Shown piece after piece: positions 36,730-49,167 of a stretch of 64,000 nt of DNA. The notes beneath the pieces are model-generated. The model was not told the DNA's origin and made no database searches. It worked only from the letters and a program-made list of their open reading frames with translations. The stretch comes from Moringa oleifera. Taxonomy: Eukaryota; Streptophyta; Magnoliopsida; Brassicales; Moringaceae. Each line of letters begins with the position of its first letter. Position 1 is the first letter of the stretch. Location of the stretch: the NCBI GenBank assembly GCA_021397835.1, contig JAJFZO010000747.1, positions 7,212,501 to 7,276,500 on the forward strand, read 5' to 3'. Both the position numbers and the translations under genes were made by a program.

Positions 36730-37420
36730 CAAGTTATTAGGCAGTGAGCATAATCTACTATTATACTTATCAATCTCCACTCACTCACTACACTTTACTC
36801 TTTTAGTTTGCTTCCTTCACTCTTCGATAAACACCATTGTTTCAAATGAAATTCTCTCTTTTAATGTTATATAATCGATGGAAAATTTTATTTTTTTTAA
36901 CAAAATTTTTTGAAAAATGCATCGTGCATAGTTGGATGGTAGTATTGAAGTAAGGAAATTGGCAAGCAAACTACCAAAACCCTCGTATCACGAGGAGACA
37001 AAGGAAGATTTTTGGTCAAGTTTAGTAATTTCTTACTGGTAATTACTCTAATTTTTTCTTTTGTTTCCTTGAGTTTGGAATTTTCACATCATTTTATTTT
37101 GTTGAAGAGTAAATTTTTCTCATTTTTCAAACATTGTTTGCTTAGATGTTTTTGTTTTATAATGTCTTATCTGGATATGCTCATCTTCATTACTCTTTTC
37201 ATATTAGTTGTTCCTCATAATACTATCTTTTTGTCATTGGAATTCTTTAAAGAATAAGATTTAAATTCATGATTTCCCCATGTATGCATGTAATTGGTTT
37301 TGAGGCGTGGCATCTTAAGTTGATTATTGGATTAGTTATCTTTATATCATCTTATATATACGTGCTACTGAAAAGATGGCTAGATGTTGCTAAATTTAGT
37401 GAAGTAGTTAAAATCAACAA
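36730..37420 (+). pseudogene. Decayed CPBP-type gene fragment, copy 2 (5' part only)
   Basis: This is inverted relative to copy 1 at 15,631-17,620. The block 36,730-37,150 matches the reverse complement of about 17,190-17,620, including a first-exon-like stretch ending at 37,038 before GT and the intron that follows. The exon 37,305-37,420 encodes AWHLKLIIGLVIFISS and VLLKRWLDVAKFSEVVK, then donor gtacatag, as in copy 1. Exons carrying the EExxxR and FxxxH motifs were not found downstream, so the fragment is truncated. Unlike copy 1, this exon has no stop. The 5' flank is shared only back to about 36,730. Confidence 0.65.
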
Positions 37421-39635
37421 GTACATAGATTTTGTTGAATTAAGGAGTCCAAATTAAACTCCTATGAGACTTTTCACTAAGATTGCTTGGTTGAAAAGTC
37501 CTTTTTTTCTTTTTTATGCATCTATAAGTTATAATGCCTATGAAAATGAAACTCGTTTTACCCTATTTTCTTCTTCTTTTTGCTTCTAACACCAATCAAC
37601 CTTTGTTTTCCCTTATCTATGCAACAGTGCATTGCACATTTTTGTTTCTAGGATTTAAAATAAATTTAAAGCACCCTTTACTGGGAATTCTTATCTTTTT
37701 CTTCTTGATCCAAGCATAAACTTTGGTCAAGCTATCCCTAAAGAATTACTGGGGACTAGGTTTCCTAGTGACCTAACAACTGAGGCCCTTTGGTTTAGCA
37801 TGTTAAAGATAGTTTACCTAATTTTGTAAGAAGATGTCTAATAAATAAGGCTAGGGATAGAAAAAAAGGGTTCTGAAGTTAAACACTCAAAAAATTATTT
37901 TGGCTTACAGGTTCAAAAGTCCATGTCCAAATTAAGATGGATACTTACAATCTTGAAACACCTTATGGATTGAAATCTCAATTCCTTGTTATCACATACT
38001 TGCTAAACTTCTTCACTTGCTGTCTCTTGCCACTTAGGGTATATAGCCAATACTTCAATTATCTATACTAGCCAACTCAAAGTTATTTCTTGGCTAGCAA
38101 GGTAAAATTGTTTGCATTCTGCTATTATTTCCACCATTTTCATGCTTTTTCCTTTTAGACCACTTTCACTTATTAGTAAATGCTTGTATGTTATATTACA
38201 AGAGCAGTCCTAACAAGCCATCAATCTTTACTACTCAATTCTTATTGCATTCTCTTTTTTTTTCTTATAATTATATCTTTTAGTATTGATGTAATCTTTT
38301 CATCTAGTTTCTTCCTTCTCTTGTTTTTCTTCATTGGAACAAATCTGTGCATAAAAGTTGATAAAAGAGTAATTCACATAGGATTGCATATGAAAGGCTA
38401 GGTATAATAATTTTGTCTAGAGCAAAGCAAATACCAGAAAAGACTTTTCATCTAAGAAATAATTGAAATACCTAAATCCAAGAATACATAGTGATTGCAT
38501 TGTCTAGGTCTTTTGAATTCTGTTCAGACTTGAAACATGTCACTTTGTTTATTTCCATTAGTGATGATTCTACGAGGAATATGATCCTAGAAAACTATTT
38601 TCCAGAGTCATATTCTGTTTGCCACTATGAATAGAATAACTAACAAATGTTTAAAGATAAAAGTATATTAATCACTTTAAGCATTATAGCATCTAGTCAG
38701 AGATGTTTTGTCCCTTGTTCTTCCTTTGCTCTAGTGCCAAGAACATATACAATAAAAGATCAACAAAACAAGTCACTAAGAACTAATAGATGTTTTGGAC
38801 ATTATTATATTGTTTATGGCATTAAGATGCAACCAATAATGTTAGTTTCATATGCAGAGGATACGACAAGAAAGGTATAAAGATACAACGAATAACAAGA
38901 AAGAGGAAGCAATATTAGAAAGGGAACAAAAAGGCTTGATTGCTTTGCATCAGAGGGAAAAATACAAATTCCACTTATGTGTTGCATACTTTATTATGGT
39001 TCATTTATCAGTATTTAATTCAGGATTATATTAAAACATGATTGAAGAATAGTGAGACTAATGAGCATAAATTTTTTTTTTTGTTTTTTTTTTCAATTAA
39101 CATATTCTTTTTCAAGTTTTCTTCCATCACCCTAAGATAAATAGATTCTCTTCCTTCTCCAAGAAACAACTCTCCCTCTCTTTGCCTTTTCTCTTATTTA
39201 GTCCACAAACCTATCAAGATTAAAGAAAAGCATCTATCCTCTTTAAAGTGACTCTAACTTCCCTACTTTCTTTTCTTGTTTATTTGTTTCTTATCTTATT
39301 CTTACTTAATAGCTCAATGTTTCTTATCTTATTTTATAATAACATTGCTTTACATGGTATATATTACATATGTAATAAGCATACATAACAAGTGGGTTCC
39401 TTTTGTTTTTCATCATAGGATAGCATATGGATAAATCTTGAATGCACTTGAATAGATTGTCTAAGGAGTTTTCTGATGGGGTGATTGAGTTTCTTGCTTT
39501 GCCATGTCTCATTGTGAAGATCTTAGACTCATTAGATGTCCTTGTAAATCATGTTTAATTTGATATTATTAAGTATTATAGAAATAAAGTATCATTTGTT
39601 TAGTAAAGGGATTGATCAAAAGTATAAAAAATGAA
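37421..39635. other. Intergenic stretch, no gene seen
   Basis: AT-rich with pyrimidine runs. Short open frames occur but none shows a known motif, splice logic or matching neighbour. Part of it may be the continuation of CPBP copy 2 introns or the left part of the CACTA element; neither could be shown. Confidence 0.35.
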
Positions 39636-39639
39636 TTAG

Positions 39640-42400
39640 GTATGCAGAAGAGTGTTCTACTAGATCTTACACAAGTAAGAAATTAGTGTTTGACGAAGCT
39701 TACAATTATGATCATATTGGCAATACAATAGACATGGTTAATGATGCATTTGAATATTGTCAAGATGATCCAAATTATTTTAGAACTTACTAAAAGATGT
39801 AGAAAAAGCCTTTATATCCTTCTAATATGAAATATACTAAGTTGTCTGCGTTGATGAGATTATATACTATAAAACCAAAGTATGGGTGGTCAGGCAAGAG
39901 CTTTTCTGATTTATTAAATTGTTTGTCTAATATGTTTTCTATTAGGAATGAAATCCTTTTATCAATGTATGAAGCCAGAAAAACTACGAATGCATTGGGT
40001 TTAGATTACAAGAAAATGCATAGTTACCTAAATGATTGTATACTTTATAAAAAAAAGTACAATGATTTATTATCTTGTCATACTTATGAACTATCGAGAT
40101 CAAAAGAAAATAGTAAGACAAAAAAGTGAATGAAAAAGATTCTTGTAAAAGTATTGTGGTACTTTCCTCCTATAATAAAATGGAACTAGATAAGAATCTA
40201 AGACATCCTGTCGATTGACTTGCTTGAAAGTTAGTAGATTTTAAGTGGCCAAGTTTTGCATTAGAACATAGAAATATCCTATTGGCTATTTCTGTTGATG
40301 GAATAAATCCACGTAGTTCTCTTAGTAGTGTATACAGTTGTTGAATAGTGATAATGGTAACATACAATCTATTGTCATGATTGTGTATGAAACGAAAATT
40401 AATGATGTTATCCTTGCTTATATTAGGACCTCGCCAATTAAATAATGATATTGATGTATATCTTGCCTCATTGATTGATAATTTAGAGCTTTCATGGAAG
40501 TCAGTGTAAAAGTTTATGATTTTTATCAAAAAGAGTTGTTTACATTACAAGTTGTTTTGTTACGAATGATTAATGATTTTTCACTTTATGAAAATCTTTT
40601 CAATTGTTTAGTTAACATATATTATGCTTGTCATATAAGGATGAAAGTATATACACTTGCAGATTAAAATGTGATAAGAAGAATATATATATGGGTCGTA
40701 GATCATTCTTTCCAAAAAATCACTCATTTAGAAAGCAAAAGAAAGCATTCAATGGAGAACATGAAACCAATTTACCTCCCTGTACACTAAATAGAGAGGA
40801 AATATAACAAAAAATAAGTTCTATTACTAATGTATGGGATAAAAAAATAGGTAGTAAGAAGAACATGACATAGGGTAAAAGATTGAATGACAATTTTCAA
40901 ACATGCCTCAAGAAGAAATTGTGATTTTTTGACCTTGAATATTAGAAACATTTACATATTTGTTGGATGTAATGCATATTGAAAAAAATGTTTGCGAAAG
41001 CATCCACAAAAATTTACTTAATATTCTTGGAAAACCTAAAGATAAAATCAACACTTGGTTGAAACTGACAGAAATTAGTTTAAGAAAAAAGTTAGCTGCC
41101 AAGGTTGTAAATGGTCGTACATATTTACGAGCTGCTTGTTATACTCTAAGCAAATCATAGAAAATGATGTTAGACATTATCAAACATAAAAGTTCCAGAT
41201 AGGTATTCTTCAAGTTTCAGAAATCTTTTTTCATTGATAGATTTGAAAATTCAAGGTCTTAGGTCTCATGATTGTCATGCTCTTATGCAAGAACTTTTGC
41301 CATTGGCAATTCACTCACTCTTGCTAAAACATTTTAGATATGCAATCATGAGATTTTGCTTCTTCTTCGATGCTTTATGTAGTAAGGTTGTGGATGTTCT
41401 AAAACTAGGCAAATTATAGTAAGATTTGGTGGTAACCCTTTGCTTATTTGAAAAATGCTTTTCACCTTTTTTTTTTTTTTGGATATAATGGTGTATTTAA
41501 TAGCGCACCTTGTCAAAGAAATGAGATTATGTGGATTGGTTTACCTTAGGTAGATGTATCCATTTGAACAGTTCATTAAAACTTTGAAAGGATATGTACG
41601 TAATCGTAATCATCTTGAAAAATGTATTGCTGAATGCTACATGGCAAAAAAAGCACTTGAATTTTATGAAGCTAATTATTTTAACATGCATTAAATTGGT
41701 CTTCCATATGAAGAAAGAAGATTACATCCAAATTGGAAAGTAATTATTTGGTGGTCGCATTATTAATGTTGATCAACAAGAATTAGAGGAAGCACATCTT
41801 TATATATTGCTAAATTCACTTGATGTCCAACCATATGTTAAGTATATCTCTTCCTAATTCATATACGATTTGATTATAAAACATACACTTCATTCATATA
41901 TGCATTCACTAGACAAGCTTAACCTAATTTCATTAACAATGAGCATATCAAGTATGTGAAATTACAGTATCCTCATCAATCACAATGATCCTAATGGTTA
42001 CAAGATGAGCATACTTGAACCTTTATTTCTTGATTTTAGAAAAGTTACTTATTTGTTTCTTTAACATGACCATATGTCTTCTATTAATTTCATACTAAAA
42101 TCTATTTGATTAAACTTATGTCCATAGGTAGCATTTGAAACACAAACATAAAATCCACATTCTTTTTTGGTGAAATGTGTCGTATATGGACCTCAATTTA
42201 AAGTTGTCAAATATCTTAGATATGATGTGAATGACTATCATTTTCATACATGCGAGTCACATAAAATAGTAAAGTCAATATAGTTACAACAATAATGCAA
42301 ATTTCAAGTGCTAAGGACAAAAATCCAATAACTAGACAATTATTATTTTATGATGTTATCAAGGAGATATGGGAGCTTGACTACCAATGATTGCAATAAT
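39640..42400 (+). pseudogene. TNP2-type CACTA transposase relic
   Basis: Landmarks in order: FNKLL-like N-terminus, then MKYTKLSALMRLYTIKPKYG and WSGKSFSDLLNCLS (39,827-39,930); ALGLDYKKMHSYLNDCILYK (39,990-40,050); the zinc-binding piece with MGRRSFFPKNHSFRKQKKAF (40,690-40,750); MLDVMHIEKNVCESIHKNLL (40,960-41,019) and RTYLRAACYTLSKS (41,117-41,157); LKIQGLRSHDCHALMQELLP (41,240-41,300); MYPFEQFIKTLKGYVRNRNH (41,551-41,610); VYGPQFKVVKYLRYDVNDYH (42,183-42,242) and a block reading ISSAKDKNPI then KEIWELDY (42,305-42,385). These match TNP2 transposase with its DUF4218 and DUF4216-type tail. Multiple stops make it dead. Confidence 0.82.
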
Positions 42401-43289
42401 ATATCTCTTAGGAATATGGTTTAGGACACTTTTGATATGAATGACATGCTATGTCATATAATGAGCTATGTATCTTAGATGCTATGTCAATTTAGTGGTT
42501 TTTTATTATGTTGTACTTACTGTTCTTGGTTAAAACTTCCTATCTAGTACGGTTCATTATTTTCTACAATCTTTGTCTTTATTTTTTAAAAAAAATATTT
42601 TCTTTTACCAAATTTAATTAGCTTGTTTCCATAAAATGAATTCATGTTCTTATGATGAAGGTTACAATACCAAAACACTGTGTTAGAGCTTTAAAAGGCT
42701 TAACCTGGGTAGTTCTGAAGTGAGATGGGTTATTGGGAGGTATGTCTCTTCATTCGTTCTTCACAATGATGAGTTTCACAGGGCAATTGTTGATGAGCTT
42801 GACAGATTAGAATGGAAGGAATCCTTGTAATTGGCATCAAGATAAACAACGCATTACTTCGTATTCACTTTGATTCTAGTTTTAGTGATTATCACATGGC
42901 ATTTGATCGAAATTTTTGTAGGTTATCAATGAAGAGTTTTGCTTTGCATTATTTTGATGTTTAAGTTTTACTATAATTGCCTATTTACTTTGATATGTAA
43001 ACCATATATCTAATAGAGATGATTTAATAACGAATTCTTTCTATAACTATTATCGTAATGACATCATTCATTGACTTTTTTTTTTTTACTTTTTATTCTT
43101 ATATTATATAAAATAACCATGATTTTAGTTATAAATATGTATAACTTTTGTTATCTGATATTATTTGTATTGTTTGAGTATCAAAATTGCAAAAACAATA
43201 ATTAAACAAATGATAAATATTAATTAATTAATTAAAAATTTTAAAACAAAAAATTTTAAATTAATTGATAAAAACATAATTATGACGAT

Positions 43290-43625
43290 CACGAATACCA
43301 TCATAAATACACAAGACTTTTTTATGATAGCTAAAGTCAATCGTTATAAAGTTTCATATGATTTTTTATAACGATCTCGATTGATCAGCAAAAAACTTTT
43401 ATGATAGTCTTGGTCGACCGTCATAAGTTTTTTATGATGACCTCTTACAAACCATCATAAAAGTTTTAATAGATTAATGAAGATCAAAAATCATCAAGAA
43501 CTTATCACAATTTTCATTGACCGTTGTAAAGTTTTTCTGTCATCACTTACAATGACATTTTGCTAGTCGTTATAAAGGGTTTTTATGATGGGCACTGGTC
43601 ATGAAAAACGTGTTTTCTTATGGTG
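43290..43625. repeat. CACTA 3' subterminal and terminal repeats
   Basis: Short units of the kind tcataaaag, ttataaag and accgtcataa recur in both orientations about every 20-50 bases (for example 43,340, 43,400, 43,420, 43,455, 43,530, 43,570) and lead into the terminal gttttcttatggtg. In CACTA elements such subterminal repeats bind the accessory DNA-binding protein. Confidence 0.6.
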
Positions 43626-46600
43626 ACCACATAATTTTTTGGAGAGAATAATGATATGTGATCCATACTATACATGTAATATATGAAAATTAAACAAAAA
43701 TTTTTAAATAGTAATATGTACTTTTTTTTTTTTTGCTAAATGTAGCTCATGATATGATTTTGAAATGATTTTGCACATTGCTAGGTAATGATATGATAAC
43801 TAATTTATTGTTTTAAAATGTGTTAACTTTCAGTTAGGAAGGACAATGTTTTATTCTTAAAATCAATTTAAGTGTATTAAGTCATGATGGCAACTCATTA
43901 ACTCGTGAATGATTAGCTTCGAGCTAAGTGTAATGAAATGGACAACAATAGTGAATGAGGGGATACTTTTATATTGCAATGTATCTTTCTTACATTGAGA
44001 TGGATGAAAATTATCGAACTTAATTTCAAACTAAGAACAATTTACTTCTAGTTATTTAGACTTGCTTAAATAGTTTATCATAGGTGCAGCTCTTCCTAGC
44101 CATTATTATGCCTACATGGCAGACGGACGTCTCCACATATTGGCAATTGGAATTATCCTCGCCCATCTTCTGTTAAATGATATTAAATCTTGAATCTTGT
44201 CGGTCATTCTATATCGTAAACAACAAAATAAATATAATTAATTCATTGGAGTTCAAATGACAAAACTCAACAAGTCATATGCCCTAAAAAAGTATGATAG
44301 ATGTATAATAATGCAGGATGTACACATAATAACATGTGATGACAATATATTAATCGTAGTGACTAGATGATAATGCATAATGAATGCATTTGAAAGCTTA
44401 ATAAGCTTGTATTAATCCACGATACATTCACTGTACGCATAAAGTTTAGCATTTTGAGAAATATAACAAGAATATGTGCACAATGGATTTGACATATTTG
44501 TATTCCCATGAAGACTAAATCACGTATGCCACATATTTTACAAAATGCACCATGGAAGCATAATAATATTATTGTATCTGCATAAAAATGCAAAAATGTC
44601 ATAATAACTCACAATAAGGCATGATGGATGCATATTGTATTATAAAAAGTCTAGACTAGTCCATGACAAGCACATAAACCCATAAAGGACAACATTCTGA
44701 AAAATAAGAACATATATATCCCTAATGACCTACATATTTGTATCTTTTAGGCAAACTTGACCGAGATGCAACATATTTCACAAAATGGGGTGTTACTATT
44801 GTTGCTAATATAACAAATGATATTGAAAAGGTGGAAAGATACTTGATTTACTTCAAAGAAAAATAAATAAATTGAAATAAATTTACAATACATAGAATTG
44901 TATTTTTGTTAGACCGATGTTAGAATCATCTTATAATTAGTGTTAATAAGTTAATGGTAATATCTCTCAAAGTACCACGATCTCTTTTTATGAAAGTAGT
45001 ATTCATTCATAAAAATAATAAACCAACTATGATTGCTTTCTTTTAAGAAGAATGAACTTTTGTTTTCAACGAAGGAAGACAAAATGGAAATTTGTTGATG
45101 TTAAAATGATTTTAAGAAAGCTTTTTATAGGTATCTAAAAATGATATTTTAAAAAAGGTAACTTTTAAAAAGGATGCATCAAAATGAAAGAATAAGAATA
45201 CATCTTAATGGAAAGACACATTTCTATTCAATACCTTCCCATTCACCACATTTCTATTCAAATCATGATTTTTCCAATAGTTATTCTATCAAATTGCTTT
45301 GTATATATAATGTAATCCTACAAAATGTATTGTGACAATCTAAGTAAACCCACCATAATATATTAGTGCCTCACAAGAAATGCTCATCTAGCATGTGTTT
45401 AACATGAAAGACGTACCTCACCATAAATAGAAACAAAACCATTGAAGATTTTGAAAAAACAGTGGACAAAACCTCAGAAACGGTTCTTATAAATAAAAAA
45501 AGCAGAAAAAGTTTCATAAATGACTTTTGATCTACCAAGAAATACTTAAAAAATGAGATAGATTTTGATGTACAAATAAATAAGAACTCAAATAATATTC
45601 TCACTCTTTAAAAAAGTAATATTTCATCTTTTAAATAATTAAAACTGTAATAAACTTTAAACTTAAGAATAATAATATTTTTTTAAACAAAGTTTTTTTT
45701 TCTTAAAAAAAACTTTGGAAAGTGAGAGAAACTCGAAAAAAAAAAAGAAGATTTTTCTTCTTGTCAGTGCATTTTATCGTCTGGTCAATATGCATGTCTT
45801 TTTTCCACTCAAACAATAGAGATAGTTAACGGTGAAATTTGAAAGAAAAACAAAAAAATAAATTTTGATATTTCAAGTTTAAGAATTTTTTTCTGAGTAA
45901 CGTGGATAACTTTTTTCATAATATATTGTACAAGATTTTTCAATTATTGTACTTTCATACTTTTATAATATTTTGGCACATGAAAGATTTTTTAACTTTT
46001 GACAAAATAATTAGCATTTCAATGAAAGAGAATCAAATCCCAAGCGTTTGGTAAGTTAATAGTGTCTCCAACTTTTTGAAAAATTAATGTTAATAACAAT
46101 TTTAGTTTTTAAAATAACTATTTAAAATTATAAATGTAACAATTTCAGTTCCTTAATAAAATTCTCATGGATCCTTCAAAGATTCTTGATCCAAATGTCG
46201 CTAAATGATAGACTTTTTTTTTTTTTATCATCTTAACTTTAGTTTTTCAATTGTTTTTTTCATCAAATTTTTTTTAAAAAGAAAGTATTAAGTTTTCATG
46301 AATGGAAATTAGATAATCTCAAAAAAAATTGCATTTAGATGTGATTGAGTAATTACTCCATTCTTTAAGTTTGGTACACCTACATTGGTCCTATTAGTAT
46401 GAGCTAGTTTTGGATTAGCTGCTAATTCTTACATGTAATAATGGTGATCTTACTATCAAAAAATTTTCACCATGTAAAAAATTTTAACTTTTTTGTACAA
46501 AATATTTTTTTATGAGGTGTTGATGTTAAAATAATGAAAAAGTTATTTTTCATGCAAGCAACTTTCTAATATTCTTATATTATGTAATAAAACCCAATCA

Positions 46601-47504
46601 ATATGTTTTATAAAATGCCGAAGAATAAAAATAAAAGAAAATTGTAAGATAATATAATACAAGATATGGTAATGGTGACTAGAAATCGTAGTGTTTAGTG
46701 AACTTTACCATATAGTGTAATTTTATGATATAATTTAGAAATATAAGTTGCAAAGGATATGACGCATCTCATATAATATGGTAAATTAGAAAACCAAAGT
46801 TGTCCAACAACAATTTGATCTAATTACTTAGATTAGTTAATCTCATCTCTCAATATGAGATTTAATTTGAAAGAATGAGATTAGACAATTCATTTAATTA
46901 ATCCCACCAAGCAATCAGACCTTTTTTAAAAAACTTTTTTATAAGGAGAAGCAAAATATTAGTCTGATTTGTCGTGCTTTTTATCCAACTCACATCACCT
47001 TTCACCATTTATACTTTTAGGGACATACATGTCAATTGTGACAGAAAAAAAAAGGGAAAGAAATACAAGTACGGCAATTACCGAACGTTGGTCTGCTTCA
47101 TGGTTCGACATTCCTAAGGCCTCTTGGCTTTACTTCAATTTCCAAAGCTTCTCCTTAGAAACTAAGAATACCAAAAATAAAAATAAAATACCCAAGTTCC
47201 TCTTCTAATTCATTTTCTTTTGAGGCAGTGATCTACTAAGAGGTTAGAATTTGAACTTAAAATGAGGTTACCTGACAAAATTCAATGGAAAATGCATGAT
47301 CAAGAATTAAAAACCATAAGATTGATAATAGTTCCTGTTAACATTGAACTTTGCCTGGGAAAAAATATAAGAAAAACATGGCAAAAATATTTAAAGATTG
47401 ACATAATAATTTCACAAAAGAATAAAAAATGCATAAACTTGTACATCTCTTCAACCCACTAAGATACTATCTACCATCAAGATTTTCCCACCATCCTCAC
47501 ATTT
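43626..47504. other. AT-rich intergenic stretch downstream of IQD5-like gene
   Basis: No gene is supported. Short open frames (44,363-44,602, 45,371-45,604 and 46,969-47,208) show no family motif, and coding bias is not convincing. No transposon proteins were recognised. Confidence 0.45.
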
Positions 47505-47860
47505 TCTTGCCTTATTTGATCACAACTACAACACAAGCAGAGAATGGACAACATAAACCTACCAAACAAAGATACTCCTATGTAAAACACACCCGCTGCC
47601 AGAATCATACATAAGACATAAATGAGACCACCCAATTAAAATGATACAACAGTTTGCATTTTCAACACTGCTTATACTATATTTCTGGCACAAGACAAGC
47701 CAATCTCTACCACCATCAAGAAACCGCCTCTGCCATGGTGAAAGCTTCCTTCCAACTGTATCACAGCAAGATAAGCAATGTGAATTCATTTCCTTGCACC
47801 GTGGCCCTCTATGTACATAACAAACATAAGCATCTAAATAGATAGCTTGAATAGATGGAG
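47505..47860 (-). terminator. Likely 3' untranslated region of IQD5-like gene
   Basis: The sequence after the stop is moderately T-rich in gene direction, with a weak polyadenylation-like aaataagg near 47,515. The end is estimated, not shown. Confidence 0.4.
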
Positions 47861-48012
47861 CTACAGATCAGAAGCCTGTTGAACAGATTTTGTACGGTTT
47901 GAGTCTCTGTTTCCATTCAACTTGGATTTATCATCGAGTGCCTTATGAGAGCCAGGTGGCACTTTAGCACCAGTTCTGTTATGCCTTGAAGACTCAGCCC
48001 CAATACCTCCCC
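47861..48012 (-). CDS. IQD5: IQD5-like coding exon 6 (residues 381-430)
   Basis: The acceptor is gagcag at 48,013. The exon completes a Gly codon with exon 5 and encodes a basic Ser/Asn-rich tail ending KSVQQASDL and TAG. It stays open from splice to stop in the expected phase. Confidence 0.92.
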
Positions 48013-49122
48013 CTGCTCAACAAAATCAATCAAAGGCTGGTCATTGCAAAATACAGGCCTTACACATTACCAGCCATCTCTTAAGTCTCATTGTTGGCCT
48101 GTCTGAACTGAGTAATATAAATATCCAGCTTAGAAGCTTATATGTTTGACCTAGCAGTAATTGTATTCACTAGAAAGATAAGAATGTGAAAACTAGGGAA
48201 TACTATCCACCTCTGCAGAATAAAATATTACAGTAACTCTTTAGAATTATGCATCTCATAGAAACATATCAAACGATGCATTGATTTTAGAACATACACA
48301 ATCAAAAATTCCTGGAAAACTGAGACAGGAAATAAATGCAGGTACCCTTCGTGGTTACCTTCAAAAGTAGGGGGCCATCAGACTGAGAATGCTACATGGC
48401 TTGCATAAGGAGTGGGGAAACAGAGAGAGAGAGGGGGAAAGAGAGAGCACTGACCACTGTTAGGTAGAGATAATCGCTTCTTTATGAGTTTATCTGATTG
48501 TGATCTCTCTTTGGGAGTGCTGCGGGATCTTGAACCAATAACAGGTCTAAAGTGGGCTTGTTCAGCCAGATCTTCAAGAGCCAGCTTCGACTTTATCTTG
48601 GATGCCTCTGGCATGCCTGCTGATATTCCAGGTAAAGAACTACTGCCATCAGAGTGAGATGGCCCTGTTTTCTGGCTTATAATATTCGAAGGAACATTTG
48701 ATGGAATTGGTTTCTTCCCTGCAGTTCTATTCTGAGGATTCGTGCCATTTTTACCTTCGGCTGATCCATCCTCACGTATCATCACTCCATCTTTAAGATT
48801 AATGTCAAGGAAACGGTTCTCCCATGGACGGACAGCCATCCATCTCTCCAGCCAGTTCCAACCCCAGCTGCTTTTATCCGGTTCAAAGCCAGATGGAGCA
48901 GATTGCTGTCTTGATCCTGCTTGCCACTGCAGGCACACAAGTAGATCTCTTAAGAGAGTCAGTTAAATCCATCAGGTAGTATTCTAGGCTGTATTCATAC
49001 TAGCAAATTGACAGAAAAACTAAAACGAGAGGCAGGATGGAAATTTATGTTCACATCCCAAATTTAGCAACCAACAGGAACCCCACAGGAGACTGGATGA
49101 TGCAAAATAAGATTTTGCGAGT

Positions 49123-49167
<45 letters not shown>

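Larger units (their letters stand above)
39640..43625 (+). mobile_element. CACTA (En/Spm-type) DNA transposon remnant
   Basis: It contains a long TNP2-type transposase relic (39,640-42,400) followed by subterminal repeats (43,290-43,610) and a terminal gttttcttatggtg at 43,612-43,625. The last is close to the reverse complement of the usual CACTA end (CACTACAAGAAAAC). The 5' terminal repeat was not found, so the left edge given is only where coding begins. Stops and shifts rule out an active transposase. Confidence 0.75.

Noticed and set aside
37012..37257. Phe/Leu-rich hydrophobic open frame of 81 residues
   Set aside because: It spans the splice donor and intron of CPBP copy 2; hydrophobicity comes from T-rich intron sequence.
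48742..48966. Plus-strand open frame of 74 residues
   Set aside because: It is antisense to coding exon 5 of the IQD5-like gene, whose frame, splice sites and family match are far stronger.
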